From Halarchaeum rubridurum (lineage in GTDB: Archaea; Halobacteriota; Halobacteria; Halobacteriales; Halobacteriaceae): 38,654 bases of DNA. The notes under the pieces are model-generated. The model had not been told where the DNA came from. It worked only from the letters and a program-made list of their open reading frames with translations, and searched no databases. Below, one piece after another: positions 31,325 through 37,953 of this stretch (positions are counted from its first letter, which is position 1; the number at the start of each line of letters is the position of its first letter). A program made the translations under genes and the position numbers. The stretch spans positions 1 through 38,654 of the forward strand of contig NZ_BMOO01000009.1 of the NCBI RefSeq assembly GCF_014647115.1, in the 5' to 3' direction.

Positions 31325-31672
31325 CGAATCACGAGCCTACGGCGGGGCTCACCCATTCCGGCCCCTGAAAAACAGCAGCTGCCACGAAGCGGCTCAGGGA
31401 CCGACTCGACTATCTCTTCGCGCCAACCCCCTCCCTTTGCCGTGTAGTGATCACAATCAGGAGTAGCTGGGAATATGATCTTGTTTCTGAGCAATTGACG
31501 TCGACAGATGGTGACCGCCTCTCTCAGACGAGTTCGGTAGGATTCGTTGCCTCAAACCACTCTGTCAGCTTTCTCTCGAGCGATGAATCCCATCGACGGG
31601 TGGCAGCCGATTTCTCATTCTGATACGACAGCAGACAAATGCGATGAATTCCAACACCGATATATCTTCAAG
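31325..31672. other. 348-bp gap between the 138-aa gene and the symporter
   Basis: Leader copy 7 occupies 31345-31376. The rest holds no gene I can support. A minus-strand frame at about 31529-31670 (ending SSLERKLTEWFEATNPTELV) is protein-like but has no start codon and may be a decayed fragment. CCGATATATCTTC at about 31659 is a TATA-like element too close to the symporter ATG (31673) to be its promoter. Confidence 0.4.
31345..31376 (-). promoter_or_regulatory. T-run/GC-palindrome leader, copy 7
   Basis: Minus strand reads GCTGTTTTTCAGGGGCCGGA then ATGGGTGAGCCC. The T-run is about 44 nt before the start at 31324. Confidence 0.5.
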
Positions 31673-31842
31673 ATGGAGGCGATATCAGGTGACACGGTCG
31701 TCGAGATCGTGACGACAGTCTTCGTCCTTTCGACGATGTTCTCGATGGGGCTGAAACTTTCTATCACCCAGCTTGTCGGTGCACTCCGAGACCGACAACT
31801 CCTGATCAAATCTCTAGTAGTGAATCTCGTGGCCGTGCCGTT

Positions 31843-31852
31843 GGTCGCGTAC
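31843..31852. repeat. 10-bp target duplication, left
   Basis: GGTCGCGTAC, repeated at 33248-33257 on the other side of the IS4 element. Confidence 0.9.
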
Positions 31853-33247
31853 CATTGGTGTTCGGTTAAGCACTGGATCGTCTCATGAAGGCCTCAGCTA
31901 CTCGTTCGCTGAGTAAGAGCCGCGATTTCTCTGGTTGGCGGGCGTCACGAAACATCAGTTCCGACAGGTTCGGCGGTGGATGGCCGAACGACTGGGCCAG
32001 ATCTTCGAGAATGAGCTGGGCGAGAGACCGGAAGGTCTTCGCCCAGCGTTCTCGGGGGAACACGATCTCTGGGAACAACTCCTGAAACACCCCGAGTAAT
32101 GCTCTGCTGACCGTCAGCGTCAGCAGAGCCGCCACCACTAACAGCTCGACGATCGCTGGATCACTCGTCTGGAACTTCTCCAGCCCATACAGCGACTTCA
32201 GTTCCCGGAACAGCAACTCCACTTCCCATCGCAACCCGTACAGCGCCCCGACCTGCCTCGGAGTGAACTCATCGGGCAGATTCGTCACGTACAGGTGGTA
32301 GTCGTCGGTGTCCTCGTTGCGGACACCGACGACGCGAAACTCCATCGAATCCGTTGACTGCTTCCCAACGTATGCCCGCCGTTTGAACTCGATCTCCACG
32401 GTTACGTCGATGATCTCCCGACTGAGATCTCCCAGAACGTCCCGAAGACGACGCTCTGGCAAGGAAATGGCGCGCCCGCGCCATTTCCGTCGCTCTCCGA
32501 CGATCAACGGATTCGCGTTCGACTTCAGCCGACTCAGGAAGAACCCGCCGTTCTCGTCGATCAACGCGAACCGGCGGAAACTGTAGAAGCCCAGATCGAA
32601 CAGTAACAGCCGCCCTCGCAGCCAACTCCCGGTGCGGAGTTGGCTGCTCTCGTGGGTGCATTCGTCGGTGAGCTGGAACTGCTCGATCGTCTGCTTGCTC
32701 GCGTTCTGTACGACGTGGAGTTTCGCGCCAGATTGACCTGGGTGAGTCGCGGGAAACGCATCGAGGAGCCGATGCAACCTGAAAACGGTTGCATCGGCGA
32801 TCAGCACGTCTCGAAACAGCTCGAACTGTGGCGCGATTGTGTGAGGAACCGCAACCTCCTCGAGAGCGTGCTCGAGGAGGTCGCTCAACAGTGCTGCGAG
32901 GGCCGGCGTGAACCGATCGTAGAAGCTGGAGCGGGCAACGGTCTGGTTGGTTGCTGCGGAGTACGCCCGTTGAAAGCCGGCGATAGTTCGGGCTTCGCCG
33001 TCGACGGCGAAGCCCATGATGAGCGTCCAGACGAGCATCGTGATGTCGATTTTCCGATCACGCTGGACGACATCGCGCTCGCGCGCGATGTCTTCGATTA
33101 GCTCGGTGGGAAACAGGGAAGTCAACCGCCGTCGTATGAGATCCGGGGAGAGCGTTTTGAACACATTCTCTCCCCACGCGGTCTACAACGATAGCTTCGT
33201 CACTAGAGCGCTGTCTGTCGGTTTCTCCGCTTAACCGAACACGGATG
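31853..33247 (-). mobile_element. ISH8-like IS4-family insertion sequence, complete
   Basis: 1395 bp with terminal inverted repeats CATTGGTGTTCGGTTAAGC (left, 31853-31871) and CATCCGTGTTCGGTTAAGC (right end read inward, to 33247), differing at two positions. It is flanked by the perfect 10-bp duplication GGTCGCGTAC. Length, ends and transposase all fit the ISH8 group of IS4. It is inserted in the symporter gene. Confidence 0.92.
31866..33164 (-). CDS. IS4-family (ISH8-like) transposase
   Basis: 432-residue DDE transposase. First Asp in LIADATVFRLH, second in LLLFDLGFYSFRRF, and the YREK signature Y-x2-R-x3-E-x6-K in LYGLRWEVELLFRELKSLYGLEKF. The N-terminus (MFKTLSPDLIRRRLTSLFP) and the GRTIAGFQRAYSAAT-type region are typical of ISH8 relatives. 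The gene is intact and ends 13 bp from the left terminus of the element, so it may be active. It stands in the opposite direction to the symporter it interrupts. Confidence 0.95.
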   Translation of the reverse strand: MFKTLSPDLIRRRLTSLFPTELIEDIARERDVVQRDRKIDITMLVWTLIMGFAVDGEARTIAGFQRAYSAATNQTVARSSFYDRFTPALAALLSDLLEHALEEVAVPHTIAPQFELFRDVLIADATVFRLHRLLDAFPATHPGQSGAKLHVVQNASKQTIEQFQLTDECTHESSQLRTGSWLRGRLLLFDLGFYSFRRFALIDENGGFFLSRLKSNANPLIVGERRKWRGRAISLPERRLRDVLGDLSREIIDVTVEIEFKRRAYVGKQSTDSMEFRVVGVRNEDTDDYHLYVTNLPDEFTPRQVGALYGLRWEVELLFRELKSLYGLEKFQTSDPAIVELLVVAALLTLTVSRALLGVFQELFPEIVFPRERWAKTFRSLAQLILEDLAQSFGHPPPNLSELMFRDARQPEKSRLLLSERVAEAFMRRSSA

Positions 33248-33257
33248 GGTCGCGTAC
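33248..33257. repeat. 10-bp target duplication, right
   Basis: GGTCGCGTAC, identical to 31843-31852. An undecayed duplication indicates a recent insertion. Confidence 0.9.
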
Positions 33258-33977
33258 CTCCTCGTTCGAACGGTTCCAGTCAGACCGGCGTATGTGACCG
33301 GGTTCCTGTTGCTTGCTGTCTCTCCCGGTGCCCCGTTCGGCCCGAAATTCGCCGAGATTTCGGACAGCGATATCGCGTTTGCGAGCGGCCTGATGGCGAT
33401 CCTCTGTCTGCTATCGGTTGTAACAATCCCCGTCTCGCTGGTGGCGCTCGCGCCCGGCGACGTGGTTGTCGACGCCGTTGCAATCGGGCGGATGGTGCTT
33501 CAGATTCAGATCGTCCCACTCCTCGCGGGATTGGCGCTATCGTTCGTGTACACGTCGATATGGAACCGTCTCTACCCGCCGATCCAGCGACTGTCGGACA
33601 TTTCGTTCGTCGGTTTGATCGTTCTGTTGCTGGGTGTTTATTACGGTGAACTGTGGTCACTCGTCGGGACGGGGACGCTTGGACTTTCTGTGGCCGCTGT
33701 CGTGGTATCGTTAGCGCTGGGCTACGTCTTCGGGGGCCCGATTCGGGAACAACGGGAAGTGTTGGCGACAACAACGGCCGCTCGAAACGCCGCGATTGCG
33801 CTGTTCATTGCGACCGCCGGGTTTTCGGACCCTGATGTACTTGCGGTCGTACTCGGTTTTTCGTTCGTTAGCGTCGTCGGGGCGGGAATCCTCGCAAGCG
33901 CGTGGCGATAATTGGCTTAACTGAGTTCGGCTACAAATAGTTGACACCAAAGTAGGTGCCGAATCGACCAAGGCGTC

Positions 33978-34139
33978 CTACGAAACTGCTGTTCGCGTGA
34001 GAAGGCTCACCTCTTCTAGGAGATCTCTCGCGGTCTCGACTCGCTCTCGATCCGCGTCGTCCAATCGGTCGACGTCGAGTCGGTTGAGATTGCTGAGTAT
34101 ACGATGCATCCGGTAGCCCTGTTTGGACTCTTGCTTCAT
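33978..34139 (-). CDS. small helical protein, 53 aa
   Basis: From the ATG at 34137-34139: MKQESKQGYRMHRILSNLNR then LDVDRLDDADRERVETARDL.., ending SLLTRTAVS. It is a two-helix charged protein. A Met 15 codons upstream is also possible, but the sequence there is poor in typical residues. Palindrome copy F lies ~80 bp upstream. The family is not recognised. A regulatory or antitoxin-like role would fit the size but is not shown. Confidence 0.55.
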   Translation of the reverse strand: MKQESKQGYRMHRILSNLNRLDVDRLDDADRERVETARDLLEEVSLLTRTAVS

Positions 34140-34216
34140 CGGAAGCGCCTCACCGCTCGCCGGCGTGGAAAGACGCCCCATCGAGACTGGCGTCGAGCTT
34201 GCAGGAGTTCGCGGCC

Positions 34217-34258
34217 TTAACCAACGAAGCTGGGCACTACTTGCAGACTGTTGGTTAA
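34217..34258. repeat. TTAACCAAC inverted repeat, copy F
   Basis: Left arm TTAACCAAC (34217-34225) and right arm GTTGGTTAA (34250-34258), 42 bp overall. The arms are slightly shorter than in the other copies. The right arm supplies the TAA stop of the 229-aa minus-strand gene, and the repeat lies upstream of the 53-aa gene. Confidence 0.75.
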
Positions 34259-34944
34259 TCGACGCCAAGCCCTGCGCTACCGAGACTGGATCCGTAGCGA
34301 GCCGCGCCACACACTCGGCACTCCCAGATCGGTTGGCCCGTCCACGCTGCATCCGGGACCGACTCGTGGGTCTTGAATCGATGGTCGGTCGCCCGTCCAC
34401 AGGTTTGACAGTCGAGTTCCTGAGTCGTCGGTACCGACGACACCTGGCGATCAGCCGCAGCCTCGCCAGTAGATTCGGTCAGCGCCATCGCTGGAACCAG
34501 CCATATCGCGTCGTCGGCGTCGTCGAGGACCGCGCCGAGACCCGACTCGTCGCGGATGCCGTCCCCACGCTGGTCGTAGAGCCGCGTCGGGGCCTGCTGC
34601 TGGTGCGCCGTGGCTCCCTGCCCGTGCCACCCTGTCTGGTCATGGGCGGCTGTGAGCAGTTGCTCACCCGCTGCTGAGGCAGCTTGTACCGCGTCGGGGA
34701 GCGACGGCCATCGGTCGGCCACCTGGCGCGCAGGCGTCTCTTCGAGGTCGTAGATGAGGGTGTAGTCGTCGACGGCCGGCTCCGCCTCGTTGGCAGAGAG
34801 GAGGTTCGCCGCAGCGGCGCCCTTCGCGACAGCGCCGTAGAACGTGGGCGACTCGACGACCAGGTGGACGATGCCGAGAACCGTCGTCGACGCTGACTCG
34901 GCCGTGCGTAACTCACTCTTGATTATACAAGAAAGTACAAACAT
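34255..34944 (-). CDS. zinc-finger-containing accessory protein, start uncertain
   Basis: About 229 residues if the ATG at 34942-34944 is used. The conserved-looking part starts near LGIVHLVVESPTFYGAVAKGAAAANLL, so the true start may be a rarer codon further in. The N-terminal ~90 residues (DDYTLIYDLEETPARQVADRWPSLPDAVQAASAAGEQLL) are a compact alpha/beta domain. The C-terminal ~50 residues hold a CxxC ... CxxC zinc ribbon (LDCQTCGRATDHRF ... IWECRVCGAARYGSSLG). It is divergent from the HTH gene at 34988 with a shared AT-rich promoter region. I recall such proteins beside haloarchaeal HTH genes on plasmids, but the function is unknown. Confidence 0.6.
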   Translation of the reverse strand: MFVLSCIIKSELRTAESASTTVLGIVHLVVESPTFYGAVAKGAAAANLLSANEAEPAVDDYTLIYDLEETPARQVADRWPSLPDAVQAASAAGEQLLTAAHDQTGWHGQGATAHQQQAPTRLYDQRGDGIRDESGLGAVLDDADDAIWLVPAMALTESTGEAAADRQVSSVPTTQELDCQTCGRATDHRFKTHESVPDAAWTGQPIWECRVCGAARYGSSLGSAGLGVD

Positions 34945-34987
34945 ATATGGGAGTTCAACGCTAATCCTGTCGCAAGAGGTGCCAAGC
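34917..34987. promoter_or_regulatory. divergent AT-rich promoter region
   Basis: AT-rich gap in GC-rich surroundings. ACATATATGG (34941-34950) is a TATA candidate for the rightward HTH gene, and TTGTATAATC on the minus strand (about 34920-34930) one for the leftward gene. If the leftward TATA is right, the leftward protein must start downstream of 34905, not at 34944. Confidence 0.45.
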
Positions 34988-35539
34988 ATGTCCGAACCCT
35001 CGCGAGATGGAATGCAGTCGTGGAGTGAGTCGATGAGCGCCCGTGACCGTATTCGAGCGGTCGCCGAGACGCTTCGCGAGCCGCGGTCGGTCAACTGGAT
35101 CAGCGAGCAGGCCGATGCTGCCTGGAGTACGACCAACGAGGAACTGCAGGATCTCGTCGACCAAGGCCAGTTGCGTCGCGTCGAGGCCGGCGAGACCACG
35201 CGCTACCAGCCGGATTACACGCGACTACTCTTCGAGGAAATCCGCACGCTCATCGAGGAGAACACGCGCGAGGAGTTACGCAACGAACTGGCGGCGATTA
35301 CCGAGGAGATCGAGGCGTGGCAGGCGACCTACGACGTCGAGACGTGGGAGGAGCTCGAACAGTCGCTCGCCGACGGTGACCTCGCAAGTGCCGAGCTTCG
35401 CGAGCGCCGCGACGTCATCGCGTTCTGGCGTGAGAACAAGGAGGATCGCCGCCTCATCAAGCATGCACTGGAACTCTACTCTGACGTCGAAGCCGCCCGT
35501 GAACAGATGAGCGACGTGGCTGACCGCGCCACGAGCTAA
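34988..35539 (+). CDS. winged-helix regulator (DUF7342-like)
   Basis: 183 residues from the ATG at 34988. Residues ~15-75 form a winged helix (MSARDRIRAVAETLREPRSVNWISEQADAAWSTTNEELQDLVDQGQL), and the wing is RRVEAGETTRYQPDYTRLL. A long acidic helical region follows (LFEEIRTLIEENTREELRNELAAITEEIEAWQATYDVETWEELEQS.. ELRERRDVIAFWRENKEDRRLIKHALELY). I associate this layout with DUF7342-type haloarchaeal regulators. It is followed after 16 bp by a 162-aa gene on the same strand. The pair has a regulator-effector look, possibly a toxin-antitoxin module, but nothing proves that. Confidence 0.75.
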   Translation: MSEPSRDGMQSWSESMSARDRIRAVAETLREPRSVNWISEQADAAWSTTNEELQDLVDQGQLRRVEAGETTRYQPDYTRLLFEEIRTLIEENTREELRNELAAITEEIEAWQATYDVETWEELEQSLADGDLASAELRERRDVIAFWRENKEDRRLIKHALELYSDVEAAREQMSDVADRATS

Positions 35540-35555
35540 TCCTTTCTCTCACAGC

Positions 35556-36044
35556 ATGATCTTTCTTGCCGGTCGCGATCGCTATACACAGCGGACTCTT
35601 CTCCGCGACGTTCACGACCGATTGACGAGGCAGGCTGGGTGTGAGGACGTGCGCTATCGGCCGTCTCGACGCCGTCCCCGGTACGTTATCGCGGATGTCG
35701 ATCCGACGACGTTCCTGAGTGACTCCTACGATGCGGCGACCGCACGACTGGAGATTCGTTTCTGGTACCCAGCTGACGTCGACCATGAATACTACCGCAT
35801 CAACTGGGTCGAACCCGAGCGGAACCTGATGCTCGGCTTCCACCAGGACGCCGATCATCCGGATCTTGGCCCCTGTCACATCCAACTCAACCACGACGAC
35901 ACGCCGGTTGATCGGCATCGCGCATCGTTTCTCGATGCGCATCCACTCGCCGTCCTTGATGACCGACTCCGACAGTTCCCGGCGGCGGTCGAGGCGATTC
36001 GCTGGGAGAATGGAGCGCCCTCGCTTCCTACCTGGCCGGTCTAG
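35556..36044 (+). CDS. partner of the winged-helix gene, 162 aa
   Basis: 162 residues: MIFLAGRDRYTQRTLLRDVHDRL, then alpha/beta sequence (YVIADVDPTTFLSDSYDAATARLEIRFWYPADVDHEYYRINWVEPERNLMLGFHQDADHPDLGPCHIQLNHDDTPVDRH) and a C-terminal helix. The HQDADHPDLGPCHIQLNHDD segment is rich in His and Asp and could bind metal. It is very likely in an operon with the upstream HTH gene. I recall this pairing from other haloarchaeal plasmids but know no function. Confidence 0.65.
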   Translation: MIFLAGRDRYTQRTLLRDVHDRLTRQAGCEDVRYRPSRRRPRYVIADVDPTTFLSDSYDAATARLEIRFWYPADVDHEYYRINWVEPERNLMLGFHQDADHPDLGPCHIQLNHDDTPVDRHRASFLDAHPLAVLDDRLRQFPAAVEAIRWENGAPSLPTWPV

Positions 36045-36513
36045 ACAGCGAGTTCATCGAGCGTCTGGTGATGCGTCACGACGCCAAGAATGTTCGGACA
36101 GAGAAGTGCAGGTGAACAGAGTAGGTGTCGAGTGTTACAGTGGGGGGAGGGGGAGAGTAGATGTCGAGTGTTAGCCGACCGGAGACGCCCGGGAGTCGGT
36201 GGTGTGAGGAGGGGTGGGAGAGTAGATGTCGAGTGTTAGCGCCGGCGAGAGGAGGCAGAGATGAGGAGAGTGGCGACGTGCTGAGTCCGCTTCGCTGACG
36301 CTCTCCTCTCTTTCTTCTTCTAGACTAGCTAGTAAGTAGTAGTGTATAGATTATATCTTTCGGTTTCGGCAAAGCGCTTGATTCTGAGTTCACACGCCAT
36401 CTTCGTCGTGGTTACACTCGACACCACCTCTATCTCTACCACTTAAAGAACTCTATCACTCGACGCACTCGACACGTGGTTTTAAGCCCCTCCGGTTGGT
36501 TGATGTCGCCAAT
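36045..36513. other. replication origin 2
   Basis: A gene-free 469-bp region directly upstream of the second orc1/cdc6. Three forward repeats AGAGTAG(A/G)TGTCGAGTGTTA lie at 36118-36137, 36154-36173 and 36219-36238, the last two preceded by G-rich tracts. An inverted copy lies at 36412-36431, and partial inverted copies (CACTCGAC) at 36457-36464 and 36466-36473. Between the two orientations is an AT-rich stretch at about 36310-36362 (CTAGCTAGTAAGTAGTAGTG, TATAGATTATATC), the probable unwinding element. The repeat sequence is unrelated to that of origin 1. Confidence 0.82.
36480..36486 (+). promoter_or_regulatory. TATA-like element of the second orc
   Basis: GGTTTTAAGCC about 30 bp before the ATG at 36514 fits a near-leaderless transcript. 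It is adjacent to the inverted partial origin repeats, allowing autoregulation. Confidence 0.5.
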
Positions 36514-37713
36514 ATGGGGATCTTCGACGGCGCGACCGACGGCATCTACCGCGACAAAGACGTCTTGGACGAAGACTACCAACCCGACCAAGTCCTCGAA
36601 CGCGAAGACGAGATCGCCGACTACCGCGACGCCCTCCTCGACGTCCTCTTCGGGCGCACTCCCGACAACATCTTCCTCTACGGGAAAGCCGGCGTCGGGA
36701 AAACCGCCGTCACCAACTTCGTCCTCGGCGAACTCCAGGCCGAAGTCGAAACTCGCGACACCGCCGACCCCATCCACATCTCCCGCGTCAACTGCGACAG
36801 CGAAACCACCTACAGCGTCATCCGCGAACTCGCGAACGGGCTCCTCCCCGCCACTCACTCTCCGTACGCCGCGAAAGGCTACTCGACGAGTGACCTCTTC
36901 GACGAACTCTACGAGCAGATGGAGCGCGTCGGCGGCACCCACCTCATCGTCCTCGACGAAGTCGACCATCTCTCTGACCCCGACGCACTCCTCTACCAGC
37001 TCCCTCGCGCACGCGCAAACGGCTACCTCAACGATGCTCGTGTCGGCATCATCGGCATCTCGAACAACTACACCTTCCGCAACACCCTCTCCTCGAAAGT
37101 CAAATCGACCCTCATGGAGACCGAAATCTCCTTCTCGACGTACGACGCCGACGAACTCGTCTCCATCCTTGAACACCGCGCCGACCTCGCCTTCCAACCC
37201 GGCGTCTGCGAGGACTCCGCGATAACACTCTGCGCCGCGTACGCCGCGAAAGACGACGGCTCCGCCCGCCAAGCAATCGATCTGCTACGCGCCGCCGCAG
37301 ACGCCGCCTGGAAAGCTGACGACCCCACCATCACCGACGCCCACGTCAAGGATGTCCGCGATGACGTCGACCGCGGCCAACTCCACGACAAGATCAGCGA
37401 CCAGACAACGAACGCACAGCGCGTCCTCGAAGCCGCCGCACGACTCCAGAACGAACACGGCGAGCCTGCACGCACACGCGAAATCCAGGAGTCCTACCAG
37501 CAGCTCGCGCGTTCCTACGGCGACCCTGACCCGAGCACGTCACTCAAGTTCGCACAGCGCCATCTTGACGACCTCGAAATGCTCGGATTCGTCATTAAGA
37601 GCGAAGAGAACCGCGGCAAGGGCGGTGGCCGCAGCTATATTTGGGAAGTCGATATGGACCTCGAAACGGTCATCGATGTCCGCGAAGACATTGAGCAGAC
37701 AAACGCCGCGTAG
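36514..37713 (+). CDS. orc: Orc1/Cdc6 replication initiator, origin 2
   Basis: 399 residues from the ATG at 36514 (MGIFDGATDGIYRDKDVLDE). An in-frame TTG six codons upstream is less likely. AAA+ motifs: Walker A GKAGVGKT in IFLYGKAGVGKTAVTNFV, Walker B LIVLDEVDHL, sensor-1 IIGISNNYTFR, and a GSARQAIDLLRAAADAA sensor-2 helix. The C-terminal winged helix spans ~residues 290-385 (TREIQESYQQLARSYG.. RHLDDLEMLGFVIKSEENRGKGGGRSYIWEV). It differs strongly from the orc at 10160 and sits next to its own repeat set, so the two should act on separate origins. It is in the plasmid/accessory Orc class rather than the chromosomal Orc1-1 type, judged only by context. Confidence 0.95.
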   Translation: MGIFDGATDGIYRDKDVLDEDYQPDQVLEREDEIADYRDALLDVLFGRTPDNIFLYGKAGVGKTAVTNFVLGELQAEVETRDTADPIHISRVNCDSETTYSVIRELANGLLPATHSPYAAKGYSTSDLFDELYEQMERVGGTHLIVLDEVDHLSDPDALLYQLPRARANGYLNDARVGIIGISNNYTFRNTLSSKVKSTLMETEISFSTYDADELVSILEHRADLAFQPGVCEDSAITLCAAYAAKDDGSARQAIDLLRAAADAAWKADDPTITDAHVKDVRDDVDRGQLHDKISDQTTNAQRVLEAAARLQNEHGEPARTREIQESYQQLARSYGDPDPSTSLKFAQRHLDDLEMLGFVIKSEENRGKGGGRSYIWEVDMDLETVIDVREDIEQTNAA

Positions 37714-37953
37714 TCGGAATCTCTGACCCCCACGAGAGATGAGGTCAACAGCCGAGAGCCGGCGACAACGGTGTCGTGGAAGCGGGCGAAAGAAGCGGCG
37801 CAAAACGAGTTAGAGTCACGCAACTGGAACCCCATGTCAGGACTACGATGTCCAGATTCCAACATCTGAGATGAAGGTCTCCCTCACACGCGAGGCGTGC
37901 GACGGACGCCTGTACAGGGGAACTTTACCCGTGCGCAGTTCCGAGTAGTCGAT

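Larger units (their letters stand above)
31673..33911 (+). pseudogene. bile acid:sodium symporter-type gene interrupted by an IS4 element
   Basis: The 5' part (31673-31852, MEAISGDTVVEIVTTVFVLS...) and the 3' part (33248-33911) belong to one gene. Removing the IS and one copy of the 10-bp duplication restores ...VAVPLVAY|LLVRTVPVRPAYVTGFLL in frame. The product is a membrane protein of the BASS/SBF family: FSMGLKLS near the start, FLLLAVSPGAPFGPKFAEISDSD (the SP.AP motif region), then successive hydrophobic helices to GILASAWR, about 280 residues. Such proteins couple Na+ to organic anion uptake. As it stands the gene is disrupted. The 3' frame lacks the first helices and is unlikely to work. 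Confidence 0.88.

Noticed and set aside
22085-31376. GC palindromes with A/T runs as rho-independent-type terminators
   Set aside because: On the strand of the neighbouring genes the T-run precedes the palindrome, the wrong order for an intrinsic terminator, and the motif sits before starts of co-directional genes.
36118-36238. CRISPR-like array from the AGAGTAGATGTCGAGTGTTA repeats
   Set aside because: Only three copies, unequal spacing, inverted copies on the far side, G-rich tracts and an adjacent orc gene point to origin repeats; no cas gene is present.
36436-37272. 278-aa minus-strand open frame over the second orc
   Set aside because: Antisense of the AAA+ domain; low-complexity Val/Gly/Glu composition.
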